A DNA stretch of 64,000 nucleotides from Clonostachys chloroleuca (GCA_037952775.1 JBANAY010000001.1:2542001-2606000); one strand, 5' to 3'. Positions 1-12,052 are shown, numbered from the stretch's first letter. Numbers and translations: made by a program. The notes: generated by a model from the sequence alone, not told the origin.

Positions 1-168
1 ATTATTGCCCACGCCAGTACTACCAGAATCAGCTTGAAGAAGGGCCGTGGAGAAACCCGTATTGCCAAGATCTACGACAGCCCATGTCTTCCCGAGGCTG
101 ATACGCTCTTTGCCATCAGTGAGAGTGGCATCACGGATCCAGAGCCAAAGGATGTGGATAAAGATTAG
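1..168 (+). CDS. RAD51: RAD51 recombinase, C-terminal end (partial)
   Basis: This is the last exon piece of a RecA/Rad51-family recombinase, which forms the nucleoprotein filament for homologous DNA repair in the nucleus. The reading frame is open from base 1 and stops with TAG at 166-168, giving 55 residues. It contains the very conserved C-terminal Rad51 block with [26 protein letters not shown] and a final acidic/basic tail ending KDVDKD. The 5' part, including the Walker motifs, lies outside the window. The DMC1 paralogue is less likely because the [20 protein letters not shown] wording and the long post-motif tail fit fungal Rad51 (UvsC/Rhp51) better. This rests on recalled family sequence, not on a search. 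Confidence 0.88.
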   Translation: MIAHASTTRISLKKGRGETRIAKIYDSPCLPEADTLFAISESGITDPEPKDVDKD

Positions 169-646
169 ATATGAAGCGACTAAGGCCATTTATGACACTA
201 GGAACTAGTTGGGGAGCGCATAGCTATCGGCGTTTATTTTATTTTTTTGTCCTTTCGGAGGCATGGCCAACTTTTAGATTTTGGGCTTTTGCTTATAAGT
301 TACCTACTTAATTAACATGTACACTACCATGGAGCCTGGAAGATGACAAGTAAAATATATCACAAGTAGATCTTTCAAATCAGCATTGAAATTTCCCTCT
401 CCCTTCATTTTCGATTTGTTGCAACATTGCATTGGCGTTGATCTTTTACAGGCATTTTTGTTACATGATGCCTAGGTGATGCTTAAGCTTGTTTCCACAT
501 TCGGTTAGTGCATAAGCGTCGCGAGTGGAACAAAGCCATCCAGAAATTCTACCAACCTAATAAACACGGCCGCAAACCTCGAAACAAGGACAACACCACC
601 CACTCTCGCGCATCGTTTCTTGATTTCTTCACTGCATGGAGGCGAG
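169..646. other. Intergenic: RAD51 3' end to NUP120 start
   Basis: A 478-base AT-rich spacer between two genes on the same strand. It should hold the RAD51 3' UTR and terminator and the NUP120 promoter and leader. The T-rich stretch near 236-250 is the only notable composition. I see no further gene here. Confidence 0.6.
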
Positions 647-3600
647 ATGGATTCAGGCGAAATGCAGTATCTCTTCAAAGAGACCCGCTTGAACCTCGAG
701 CCTCCCTCTTCTTCTGTGGTGACGGTGCGACTCCCCGGCAGCGACCGTGGCCAGCGAAAAGTAAACGACTTGTCACCTGAAGACGAGACGACATTTCGAT
801 CGAAGAATCTCGCCAGCTCATCGTCAATCTATCATCGCCAATTCCATACCTCGCCGCGCAGCTTCCTCTGGCGGGTTTTAGAAGGGGGCAAGATTCTGAG
901 TGTTCGAGCGGTGGATGTTTGCCAGAACAAAGAGGACGCGCTGCTAGTCTTAAATTTCCACTTCGCGACACCGATTCAGCCTAACTGCGTGGCTTTCTCC
1001 GATCCTCAAGAGCACGATGCGCTGTGTTTCTTCGTTCTCGATCAGTCATACCAGCTTTGGACATTTACGCTGCGGCCAGATTTGTTTAGGAAGAGGTCGG
1101 CCATAGATGCAGGATTATCGGATGTTGCGAAGCGCCATGTCCCAGCCGGCCTGTCGTTCAAACATCCCTACAGGATGGTTGCAGTGTCGGCTGATTGCCT
1201 CCTGGTTACTGTCAACGATGGTGGAATGATTCGATTCGACCGAAACCCCCATAGCGACGGTAAGTGTTTGTGGTTACGTGGGCACACTTCATGACTAGTT
1301 TACTAATCGCGAGCTATAGGTTCGAATACGCTGTGGAAAGAAACATTCTTCAACGTACAAGGATGGGCTCAGAATCTGCGAAGCTTACTACCATTTCAGG
1401 GCAAGCATACTGTGAAGCATGGGAAGATGAACATGGAATACAGCGCTGCAGCATCGGTTCAAGTCACTTCGCTTGGTGTAGATGAGTGTCTTTTTGCTGT
1501 AACCGTTTGTTTAGATCATCGCATGCGCATTTGGGATCTCGATGACGGACAAATTCTTCACACCAGCGATATCTTGGGCATTGAGCGAGCGCCGCAGGAA
1601 GTTGGCAAATGGTCAATCGAGCCTTCGCAATCAAATCTTGTTCAGATCGTCGGACACAGCCGGGGTTCGCGGATCTGCGCAACCTACTCGCCTGTTGGTG
1701 CTGGAGAATTCAAATTCTGGATGATAAGAGCCAAGGGCACCCATGCCGTTACAGTTGAAGATCTATTCCCGACGATATCATTAGTTCCGATTACACCATC
1801 CTCATCGGATGTCTGGACCTTGGCAGACTTCGTCCTTGCAAACCCACAGAAGGATTCTATCAGCATCTGGACACTGTGGAAGAACAACATGACGTACAAG
1901 GTTCAAAAGCTCGACCTGGACAGAGAAAACATGGCTCAATGCTGGGAAGAGAGCTGGGAATTAGTTTACATCGATACCCGCATCACAACACCACAAGCCT
2001 CGGGACCGATTGACTCGACCGACGTGACGGAGAAATGGCTGCAGTTGATTCTTCAACCCGGTCGATTCACAAAATCGACGCTGAATACCGCACTATCTAT
2101 TTATGAGCAGGGCTTGGGAGTCTCTAGGGATGCCAGCCGCGCTCGTGGGCTTGCAGAGTCCATTTGCTCTGTCCTAGGTTCGACGGCCTCCTTAGAGCGG
2201 GGAGCGACTGGCGCTATGGACTATGATCAATTTCGATCATCAAGTGAAATTCAATGGCGGAGATTTTACCGTCTGCTTGTTGAATTAGACAAGCAAAGAG
2301 GGGAGGCAATGGGTCTTACCTTTGACCCTGAAACGGACATGGCCTGGGTTGTTTGTGCGGACCTACTTGGTGCTATTCGGGACTGCAGTGATCTTGAACG
2401 ATTATACTACAACTTGTCGTTCCCAGAAGAAGATCAAGCACAGGAAGCTGCGCTGGTCAGCTCCGCCCTCTCATTTGTCGACGGTTTCTCCGATAATTTT
2501 GTCCAAACCAGTAACGCGGTTCTCCGTTCCGAAATTTTCGAGGAATCTCAGAAGACGGATATGGAGCGTATTCAATATTTTTCTGATAAAGCTGGCTTCT
2601 GGCGAGGAATCACCGACGAGGACTGCGCTCAGATCGTCGACGCTTTGGGCCAAAACTTTTCCACTGTCACAGACGAGCTGTATGGCAAATTGTTTGGTCT
2701 GATTGCTGCGCCAGAGAATGCTAAGAGGCGAGAACTCTCCCATCCGCTTAGTGAGTTCGGACGGAAGTTGGTTTCCAAAGCTACACAGGACAGCATCGAG
2801 CTATACTGGAAAATTTGTTTCACCCAGCTCATCCTGCTTGTGCATATGGAATTCGAATTTGATACCGATGATCAAGCTCTCCACAACAGAGTTGATATCG
2901 GTATGGCTTACAGAAAATTTGTCGAGGCTTTACGCAGAGTCGAGTTCCTGCGATGGCTTGCAAAAACAGAGCTGTCGAAAAAGGGGGCCGAGGACGGGCG
3001 GGCCTCGACTGCTTTGGAAATCAATCTTGGGCACCTTCTCGGCTTTGGTTCCATGAACGAACCAATCGCAACCAGCATCACAGAGCTTGTTTCCAATCTC
3101 TGTGCGCCCGACAGTGATATTGAAATCAGCCCTTCGACAGTCCAATGCTACCTGCTAAAGAATGAGAGGGCAGACTTGGCACTGGATTTGGCACCATTTG
3201 CTGAGCAATCTCCCTTCTCTATCTACGTGCAAGGCCGCGTATTTCTAACTCTTCAAGATTTCAGCTCCGCTTCTTTTCACTTCAGAAAAGCTGCTATAGG
3301 AATGGGTAAGTTTTGTCTCGCAGTCTACTTAATAAGGGCAAGATTTACTAATCACGTTCAACTTGCAGGGTCGGCAGATACCAAGATAGATCGCTACCTG
3401 AGCAGCGGGCTGCTGGACTCGACAGAGTGGAGCCTCATCAACCATGGCCTTGCTAAATACTACTCCCACCTCGTCGCCTTGTATGAGAAGTACAAGGCGT
3501 ACTCTTATGTCGTTGAATTTGCCAGATTGTCGATTCAGTTCTTCGACTCTAGCTCGAGCAACGATAACCTTCTCAAGACTGACATGCTGAGCCGACTTTT

Positions 3601-4207
3601 CAACGCAGCCGTGGCCACAGCTCAGTTCCAACTGGCACACATGACCCTTACCTCGCTCAAGGATGACGCATTGAAACACTCCAGCTTACGGAAATTGGTT
3701 TCCAAGATGTGCGAGACAAACCACAACAATGACCTGATCAAGCTTCCATTCCCGGGGATGCAGCGTGATGTCGATGAGATTCTAGCTCAGAAATGCAAGG
3801 CGATTATGGATGTGGTCAACGGCTTTCCATATCACCAGATTCTCTACTCCTGGAGGATCAGGCATAGCAATTTCAGAGGGGCTGCCTCGATTCTTCTGGA
3901 CCGAATTCAGAAGCTCCGCCTGGCTGGTGAAGGGGATAAGATTGACGGTGACGACGTCCTTGATACACCAGTTACGAGACAGTATATCCTGCTTATCAAT
4001 GCTCTGAGCTGCGTCGACACGAAACAGGCATGGATCTACGACGAAGGCGTCCCAGGCTCAGAGGCCAAGGGAGACGGGGAGGCGAAGAGAAAAGTGGTGT
4101 CGTTGGCGGACATACGGAAGCAATACCAGGCTGAGCTGGATAGAATCACTGCCATCCAGAACAACCAGTTTGGATTCAAGGCGGACGATATAATGGACCT
4201 CTCGTGA
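647..4207 (+). CDS. NUP120: Nucleoporin Nup120 (Nup160 family)
   Basis: Predicted scaffold component of the Y-shaped Nup84/Nup107 complex of the nuclear pore. Exons are 647-1259, 1320-3305 and 3369-4207, giving 1145 residues, the usual size for fungal Nup120. The N-terminal half carries a beta-propeller with the LWRVL element near residue 75 and a WD-like strand RMRIWDLDDG; the C-terminal half is alpha-helical. Both introns have CTAAT-type branch sites (TTTACTAATCG and TTACTAATCAC). The first in-frame ATG is at 647 with a purine at -3. A longer frame upstream lacks an ATG. Intron 2 is 63 nt, a multiple of three without a stop, so retention would add 21 residues. A likely AATAAA signal lies at 4255-4260. 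Confidence 0.85.
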
Positions 4208-4596
4208 GGAGGCACGGTGGATGGGGCTAGAGAGGAGGAACGGATCATGTATCGAATAAAGGGGCTCAAAATGCCCGTCATCACTGCGACCTTTTGCTTC
4301 AGGAGTCTGTCTCATATTCTGTTGATGTTTTCTTTATTTTTAGCCGGCCATTTACGTTGGCCATTTAGATCTTCTATTGAAAAAAAGGGGGTACTGGTGT
4401 CATAGGGATCATAATTGAAGAGCTTTCTAGGGTGTCTATTGTAACGTCGACTCCCTTAACAAAGAAACTTCTTTCCCAATTCTTGAATTCCGAAAACGCC
4501 GAGGTTTATGCTAAAAGAAGAAACAAACAGGCAAGATATGTTGCACACAAGGCTTATCAGACACTACAGATTACCGCCACGATACACATCAGGTCT
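4208..4596. other. Convergent intergenic: NUP120 and VPS26 3' ends
   Basis: A 389-base spacer between two converging genes. It contains AATAAA at 4255-4260 for NUP120 and otherwise nothing I can assign. Confidence 0.6.
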
Positions 4597-5728
4597 CTAT
4601 GCCTGCATGGCTGCCAACTTGTTCTCTGATGGCGGTAGGGATTGGGTTCCTTGGCCCTGGACGGGGGCTGCGTCTGGGGCTTGCCTGTAGAGAATAATTT
4701 CCGACTGCTTGAAGTATCGTCGGGCATCTAGGTGGTGTCAGCGCAATGTTATTAAATAGATAAGGGTGGTAGCGTCACTGACCTTCGTCGATGAGTACAA
4801 GACTGAGGTAATATCGGGTTGAGAACTTCTTGTTTACATCCCGGAACGTGGGGGTGAGATCGAAACCACCCAAGAAGAGGCGAATCGGGATAGTCTCGCC
4901 CCTGGATGGCGATCCGTCCATGATTTCAAACCGCACCAGGGTCTCACTCTCGTTGTACTGATTAGGCGCGGCCCCAGTGGTTTCGCGACGGATGATTGAG
5001 AGCTCCATGTGCTTGATCTTGAGGCGCACGAGGAGGAAGTAGATTCGCCCGACAATAACATCCTTTAGATGATACTTTGACTTGCTGTATTCAAATTCGA
5101 TGTGCAGACAGTCCTCGATACCGACGTCCATCTTGATGCTACTGTTTACCTCGGGGGGATGCGGTAGCTGTAGACCCAGATATCCTTCTCGCGGATGACA
5201 TCGGCCATGCGACGGGATACGGTGACGCGGACAAAGTAACGCAGCTTGACATTAATTCCATTATAAGACTCGTATTGCTTCTCGACGTTCTTGAAGTTGA
5301 AGTCGAAGGTCTGGGGGTGCTGGAGCTCACCGGGAGCGGCAAGCTCCTGGTTGAGGGAAAGGAACTCATAGTGGTTTCCGCGGTCGAAGAACATCTCTAT
5401 AGCCAAGAATCGATCAGCCATTTGGTTCCTGCAGCTCCAAGGGCCCCCACGGGTGCGCGTCTGGGGCGTGATGGTGCATTCGGCCATATCGCTCGAGGGG
5501 CTCATCCATACCTATCGTGCCGATGAACTGGACCTTGATACCAGTGTGCTCGAGTCGCTTGCCATCCTTGGGACGAACAGTAACAGCGCCCTTGACGGAC
5601 TCTCCATCCATAAAAAGAGGTGCCTTCTCGCGACGGTTCTTGTCGAGCTTGACATCGACCATAGACCGATCATCAGTGTCTTCAAGCACGATGTCGATGT
5701 CGACGGGCGTGGAGAAAAAGTAAGACAT
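4597..5728 (-). CDS. VPS26: Retromer subunit Vps26, frameshifted in this sequence
   Basis: Arrestin-fold subunit of the retromer, which recycles cargo from endosomes to the Golgi with Vps29 and Vps35. Exons on the minus strand are 5728-5512, 5396-4783 and 4727-4597. The start is MSYFFSTPVDIDIVLED, the standard Vps26 N-terminus, and the blocks VKLRYFVRVTVSRR, KSKYHLKDVIVGRIYFLLVR and IPIRLFLGG are all present. The frame breaks at the C6 run (plus-strand G6, 5153-5158), where IPP is followed by a stop. One extra C would continue as EVNSSIKMDVGIED, exactly as in orthologues, and the three exons would then sum to 321 codons including the stop. I regard this as a sequence error rather than a pseudogene because everything downstream is perfectly conserved. 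Confidence 0.87.
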
Positions 5729-6286
5729 CTTGGGCGGTCGTTGTGTGATCCAATGCAGTCGCTTCGGGTAGCTACGGGAATGCGCAATTGGCTGCAGAGA
5801 GCCTTTCGTTGGGGGATGAAGCAACCGGTAGATTGCGCGGATACAGCTACTAAGCTGGTGGTTGCGATGAGGACACTGACGTTACCCCCGTGGCGGTACT
5901 GCTACTGCCTGGAAGGTGGCAGGCAGTACTAGAAAGCCTGGAGGTACCTGCGCCGGGCTTCGCTGATAAGCTCCCCACGTATAGGCAAGTACTCACTACA
6001 TTCGCAGCACTAGGAGGGGGCAATCTCATTCACGAAATCGAGTGGAATTGGCAATGGCTAGAGGCACAAATAGCTAGGCAAAGTGGTCATCAAGAGGGTA
6101 TGAGCTGCATGAGCCGCAATGCATCATTAGAATCCAGCCAGCAGTGGACGTGAGCAATGGGAGTGCTCAATGCAAGTCCTGGAGCCGTATCGATACAGAC
6201 ACGAATGATGCCAACCCACAGTTGAAGCTAAGACAGGTAGCTGCAGGCAAAATATGGGCCGTGAGGGCCGGGCAGTACGGACCGAG

Positions 6287-6294
6287 TCACGTGA
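6287..6294. promoter_or_regulatory. Palindromic E-box TCACGTGA upstream of RPL9
   Basis: A perfect 8-base palindrome with core CACGTG, about 200 bases before the RPL9 start. TCACGTG is the Cbf1/Pho4-type bHLH target, and Cbf1 is known to bind ribosomal protein promoters in some yeasts. Function here is inferred only from sequence and position. Confidence 0.4.
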
Positions 6295-6372
6295 AGTACC
6301 TGCCGAAATTCCCTCTGGAAAATGTGTCGGCCTAACTCCGGCTTGGTCCTACCGATTTCCCCCTCCAACCCT

Positions 6373-6378
6373 CACGTG
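6373..6378. promoter_or_regulatory. Second CACGTG E-box upstream of RPL9
   Basis: A second CACGTG core, preceded by CT (CTCACGTGC), 114 bases before the RPL9 ATG and 85 bases after the first box. The pair supports a shared bHLH input to this ribosomal protein promoter, but it is not proven. Confidence 0.38.
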
Positions 6379-6491
6379 CACCAGCCCTAGAACTTTTCTG
6401 CCCACACGAAATTCGCCAAAGAATTCGAGATCGCGGACCGACGACCCAAGATACCCTCAACCTAACGACAGCATACCTCACAACCGGCAGG

Positions 6492-7364
6492 ATGAAGTAC
6501 ATTCATTCTCAGGAGCTCCTCGACATCCCCGAGGGTGGTATGTGGCACTCCTGTATTTTTTTCGAACAATTCGAGCGTGCCCTCGCTGGCGAGGCGGCGT
6601 GCACTTTTAGCGACAGGCCGTCTTCGAGCAAGGGCACATCGAATTGTGAAGGAAGAACCAATTGACAAGCAATCGGCCTGCTAACTATTCCCTACAGTCA
6701 AGGTCAGCATCAAGACGAGAATCGTCACCGTCGAGGGCCCCCGAGGTATGAAGCGCACCATTTTCGATTCACACCCGACTTAGTAGCAACCAGGCGTCTG
6801 ACATGATTGGGAAATACAGGAAAGCTCGTCAAGGATCTCTCCCACTTGGCTGTCAACTTCGGCCAGCCCAAGAAGAACACCATCTCTATTGAGATCCACC
6901 ACGGCAACCGCAAGAATGTCGCCACCCTCCGCACCGTCCGCTCCCTCATCAACAACCTGATCGTCGGCGTAACAAAGGGATTCAAGTACAAGATGCGTTA
7001 CGTCTACGCCCATTTTCCCATCAACGTCAACCTCGAGAAGAACGCCGAGACTGGCCTGGTCGAGGTCGAGATCCGCAACTTCGTCGGCGAGAAGGTCCTG
7101 CGAAAGGTCGTCATGCAGGCCGGTGTTGAGGTCGTCATCTCCACCACCCAGAAGGATGAGCTCGTCCTGAGCGGTAACTCCCTCGAGGCTGTGTCTCAGA
7201 GCGCTGCCGATATTCAGCAGATCTGCAGGGTGCGAAACAAGGATATCCGAAAGGTAGGGAATTTTTCCAAATCCTGCTCCGGGGTTAATTTCATTTTCTA
7301 ACAACCATCACAGTTCTTGGACGGTCTGTACGTTTCCGAGAAGGGCAACGTCGTTGAGGAATAG
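6492..7364 (+). CDS. RPL9: 60S ribosomal protein L9 (uL6)
   Basis: Cytosolic large-subunit ribosomal protein uL6. Exons are 6492-6537, 6698-6745, 6820-7253 and 7314-7364, giving 192 residues, matching the family's 190-193. It begins MKYIHSQELLDIPEGV and continues with KTRIVTVEGPRGKLVKDLSH, the AHFPIN block and QQICRVRNKDIRKFLDGLYV near the end. Splice sites are canonical: GTATGT donor for intron 1, CAG acceptors for introns 1 to 3. Short 5' exons with early introns are typical of fungal ribosomal protein genes. Two CACGTG motifs lie in the promoter. Confidence 0.95.
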
Positions 7365-8120
7365 ACACGGGACATATGGTGTTTGTTTCTTTTGCGTTTC
7401 TGGGTCTCAGGAGTGGCGAAGGGTCATCAATGCATGTCAGGTAGCACGGTAGCTACTATACGAATTTAAAAGCAAAGAGACAGTCCTTTTGACCATACTG
7501 TTGTTGGTGCCTCGTGTCCAAACGCCTCGCACAAAAGATAGCCCTAGTGGTCTATTTGATCAGTTGGCCGGGATGAGACCTGTCAAAAGCGAGAGATATA
7601 CAAAAAAAGAAAATGTAAAATGTGCGCATATATTAAAAGGCACTCTTGGGAATTTATTTTTATCAGTTCCTGTTCAAGGCACGAATAAAAGCCGTGTTAT
7701 GTGTGTGTATTAAACTTGAAGCCAGGGCTCTCTCTCTGTTTTGAATCTATCGCACTCGAACCAAAGGAAAAATTCAAGAGACAACCAAAACTAAGCCAAG
7801 CTCGACCAAGTGAAAGAGCATAAGATTCTCTTCACTCATATAATCTCGTCAAAATATGTACTTTCTCTCGTCAGATGTCGTCATCTGTCATGTCCTCTTT
7901 CAGCTCTTGAAAATCGTCATGTAAATGCAAAATAACCGGTTCCATCCTCATTGATACCAAATAACGCCTGCCAGGTAAAAAGCAACTTGTAAAGGGAATA
8001 TATGCATGCAGCTGATTGAGATGGTTTCAACCAACCATTGCTCTCATGTTTGTTTGTTTATAGAATGTGTACAGAATGTGCAGGTGAGCCCACTTCTGGA
8101 TATTAGTGAGCAGTTGAGTA
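7365..8120. other. Convergent intergenic: RPL9 and membrane protein 3' ends
   Basis: A 756-base AT-rich region between converging genes, expected to hold both 3' UTRs. AATAAA occurs at 7684-7689. No coding signal. Confidence 0.6.
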
Positions 8121-9198
8121 CTACGACCTCGATCTCCTCGAGGTCTTGGTGTTGGTGTACGACCGGGGCCGGCGACTGTCTCCAGTACGGCGGGTGTACT
8201 GGGATCTCCTACCAGAACTCGAACTACCTGCTAACGGAGTTAGTCTCATTTGCAAAATAAATTTAATCTTCAGCGTGCGCAAACTTACTAGGACTAGTAG
8301 CCGAATACGAATAGTAGGATTCGCTATAGCGGGAGCGGGACGACTTTGTCGCAGGCTTCTTCTCCTTCTTCAGGTTCAACAGGGCGAGGAGAGTGGCAGC
8401 CAGGCCGGCAAGACCGAGCCATCTCTTGGTGCCGCCCGACTTCTTCTTCTCAGTGCCAGCTGCAGAGCCGCCTCCACCGCCGCCAAACCAGCCTGAGTGA
8501 CGCTCTCGTCGTGAGTATGCGGAAGGCGGCCGGCTGCCGTGGCGGGAGTAGCGTTCCTCAGTGTACTCCTCCCGGGTCTTCTTCTTCCCACCGCCGCACA
8601 TCAGGGCCCAAAGTCCGCGAGCAATGCAGCAGAAGGCCAGAAGCAGCAGAAGGATGGCACCGGCGATTGAGCCGATGACTATACCAGCGATTGCACCTCC
8701 GCTAAGCCCGCCACCGCCACCACCTCCAGCTCCAATCGCGGCGGGGTCGCCTGTCTCGGTTGCTGTGCTGGTCGCGGTGGTTGCAGTGGCCGTGGACCTA
8801 TCTCCGCTACTGGTGATGACGGTTGTGCCAGTGACTCGGTAAGGAGCGGAATATTGAGTGGTGGTACGGCCACCGGTGGTGATGACTATGGTGGAAGGCT
8901 CGTCATATCCGGGCTTCGCTGAACATTGGCCCTTGAAGGCACAAGTCTGCCATCCTGCACAACAAATCGAACCGCAAGCCTGCTGCATAGTGTCCGCGGG
9001 AACACAGTCCACACCAGCTGTCGGCTCTGGCGCAGGTTGGTACCAGGTATAAGCAGTGCTGGTGTAGGTCTGAGTCCATGTCGTCGTATACTGAGGAACC
9101 CAGTCTCGCTTAACCGGTGAGGCGGATACCAGGCTAGTGGAGGCGGAGAGAAGCAGCAGCAATTGCTGCTGCCTTCGGGAAGACTGCAGTAAGCGCAT
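8121..9198 (-). CDS. Cysteine-rich secreted/type I membrane surface protein
   Basis: I do not recognise a named family. Exons 9198-8289 and 8227-8121 give 338 residues. An N-terminal signal peptide (poly-Leu core, cut near VSASPVKR, with a KR Kex2-like site) is followed by an eight-cysteine stretch around ACGSICCAGWQTC. Then come a Ser/Thr-rich stalk, a glycine run, one strong membrane helix (AIAGIVIGSIAGAILLLLLA) and a basic, Ser/Gly-rich cytosolic tail with a second weaker hydrophobic patch. This resembles Wsc/Mid2-type wall sensors in layout only. The final intron (61 nt) has a GACTAAC branch site; splicing adds a 36-residue Arg/Ser-rich tail, whereas retention stops after SKFAHAED. Confidence 0.7.
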
Positions 9199-10427
9199 TG
9201 TGATTGGGAATCCGATCAAGAATGTGTGTCTCGGTCGGTTTGGGCCGACAGAAATGTCGAGCGAAAAAAATAAAAAGTGCGACCAAAGTGTGTGGCAGGC
9301 GGAAAATCGCTCCGGCCTTCTCTCACACACCGCGGTGAGCAGAGTGGTGATGGGTACCCGATACGAGCTCAGGGTCCGGTGTTGCTGCCTTCCGTCTGAT
9401 GGAATGGTGAGCAGGCTTCGAGTATGCGGGATCCAAGTCTCGAAATGTCTTGAGTGTCGTTAGAGACAAAAAACTAACTCATGTAGGGGAAAACTTTGAA
9501 TGAGAGAGAAAAGGAACTGGTGTGCAGGTGCTGCATGCATTCTTTATGAGGTGGGTGGTGGACGGCGTGCTCCCAACCACCTTGCAACCAGCCTCTTGAT
9601 TTCATCCCTGGTGGCCGTGATGCAAACTTTTGTTAGGCCAAACGGGAAGGCACCAGAACATGGGCAACGATCCTGAAACGCACTTTGTAAGATTAAATTA
9701 TTTTCTCAAAAAAAAAACCCCTCCTCGCAAATCAGGCTCCGTATCAATTAAGGCACAGCGTCACTACACAATGTCTTGCAATTTGACTTCCATTGTCTGG
9801 TTCAATGACATCGACAACGAGCTCCAGGTGGGGAAGTGCCAGCGCACCTGCATGATATGTACTGTACACATAGAATCTCGGGTTATACCGTACTAAATCC
9901 CCCTTTTGTAAGTACCTATACTTTGTCCCACCAAACATGGTCCAACGGGTAATTATCGATAAGGTGACCGTCCACATTCCGCGGACTCCATGTGCACCGC
10001 GAATGAACCATGAACGAACCATGAGGGACGGAATGGCGAGCGGCGGGTTGGAGGAAGGATTTGCCCACATGCCAGAATCCTTCCCCTGTAAATCAGCGGC
10101 AGCCCCTAGGTCCCGATCTTTCATGTGGGATCCTGTGAAGGAAAACCAAGGAGGTTGGTGGCTGGCAGACCCCGGTTTGTAGATGGAGGTAAAACATCGG
10201 CACAACGGACTCGCAGATGTGGCTGGAGCAACTACCTCTCTGTGGCGCATGCAAGCTTCAGCCTCTTCAAGGTACCTCTCAAGAGGGAGCTGCGACACTA
10301 CATCATCAAGCAACGGCGTTGGATTCGGTTGGCAACACCTCCCCATCCCCTCCATCGGCGACACGAACAACTCCATCCTCCCATTTCAGTAATCGATCGC
10401 CTGCAGTCGCGACCGCCAACTGCCACG
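9199..10427. other. Divergent promoter region, surface protein/VMA13
   Basis: About 1.2 kb between divergent starts. It contains only short unsupported reading frames and an A9 tract near 9709-9717. I see no gene or repeat. Confidence 0.55.
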
Positions 10428-12052
10428 ATGTCGCTCGACACCCAAACCTACCTGGTCTCGTTACAGAGTAACATTCGCCAGCGACCGATTCCGTGGGATG
10501 GCGCCGTCCGAGCGGGCACGTTGACGGAGGAGCAATATACCAAGATCCGCGCCGTCGACAAGGCCAAGAAGCCAGAACAGAGGAAGGAAATTGTTGAGTC
10601 AGACTTCGATGGCTACAGGCTGCTCTTTGTTGGCGCATCTGGGAAGCCAAGCGTACTCGAGTCCGCATCTCAACACGCGAACGTAGTCCAGTACATCCTT
10701 GTGCTGCTCTCGGACTTGCTCAATGGTCAGTGCCCATAATCAACCATGTCCAAAGCATCTTAGGAAGGAATGACTTTGGCGGACCACCCAGCTTCTTCGG
10801 AAGCTACATCGCTAGCTGGCGATGCCACAGTTCATCCAAATCTATATACTAACCTATGTCATGAGCCTAGATGTTCCCTCTCTCGCCAAAGCCCTTTTCG
10901 TAAATATTGATCCGTACCGACACATTATCCCTCTTCTGAAGTCCACTACTGCGGAAGACCCAATTCCTCTGCTCGCTGCCCATGCTCTAACCGCACTTAT
11001 GGCCACTGCCCGCGACGAGTCTTCATACACCGAGCAAGCGTTGCCTTTGATATTCAGCTATCTTTCAGGCCTTGTTAAGAGTAGCGATGCTGGCTTACAG
11101 GATATTGCTGTTCAAGAATATTCGTCCCTGCTCTTCGGACACATCTCCAGAGAGCAATTCTGGAACCAACGTAGCGAAACCATCCAGCCCTTGATCAAGA
11201 TTCTGCACAACGCAGCTGGTATTGAACACGGCAGCAACTCGTCTGCCAGTTTATGGAGCGGTAATACCACCGTTCGTAGCGAGGGCCAGATTGGTGGTGG
11301 AGTTGGCCTTCAGTTGCTCTATCACGTTCTGCTAGTCATTTGGCAAATAAGTTTCGAGTCGGAAGAGATTGGCGATGAACTTAGCAAGTAAGTTCTTAAA
11401 GGATCTTTTTTACTGGCCCACACCACTAACTTCTCACAGCGAGTACGACGTCATTCTCCTTTACACGCAGCTCCTGCGACTCTCTCCCAAGGAAAAGACC
11501 ACTCGTCTCATCCTGTCCACATTCTACAACCTCTTAGAAAAGAACCAAAGATCTCTCCTTCCAACAGCCGTGCTTGCCCGCCTTCCCGGTGTGCTAGAGA
11601 ATCTGGGCAGCCGTCATCTGACAGACCCAGATCTCTTGGAAGATTTGGAGGCTCTGAAGGAAATGTTGGAGGAATACACAAAGACTAAGACGACGTTTGA
11701 CGAGTATGTCGCTGAAGTTCAATCTGGTCATCTGCGCTGGTCTCCACCCCATCGCAACACCGTTTTCTGGGCAGAAAATGCTCGAAAAATCCTCGACTTT
11801 GAGAATGGAGAGATTCCTCGGAAGCTGGCTGAGATCATGTCGCAACCTTGGGATAACGACAAGCAGGTTCTGGCCATTGCCTGTAATGATGTTGGCTGTT
11901 TGGTCAAGGAGGTCCCTGAAAAGAGACACCAGCTAGAGAAGATTGGTCTGAAGAGACGAGTGATGGAGCTCATGCAGTCAGAGGATGAGAACGTTCGCTG
12001 GGAAAGCTTGCGAGCCCTCGGAGGGTGGCTCAAGTACAGTTTCGAGTCTTGA
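10428..12052 (+). CDS. VMA13: V-type proton ATPase subunit H
   Basis: Regulatory subunit of the peripheral V1 sector that activates the enzyme and silences free V1. Exons 10428-10725, 10871-11387 and 11440-12052 give 475 residues, close to yeast Vma13 (478). The protein is all-helical HEAT/ARM-like; recognisable blocks include WENARK-like FWAENARKILDFENGEIPRKL, ACNDVGCLVKEVPEKR and a C-terminal VRWESLRALGGWLKYSFES. Introns of 145 and 52 nt have canonical GT-AG ends with TACTAAC and CACTAAC branch sites. The neighbouring PPN1 gene also acts at the vacuole. Confidence 0.93.

Larger units (their letters stand above)
5729..6491. other. Divergent promoter region VPS26/RPL9
   Basis: A 763-base region between the divergent start codons of VPS26 and RPL9. 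It holds both promoters and leaders. Two CACGTG boxes at 6288-6293 and 6373-6378 sit on the RPL9 side. No other gene is visible. Confidence 0.65.
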
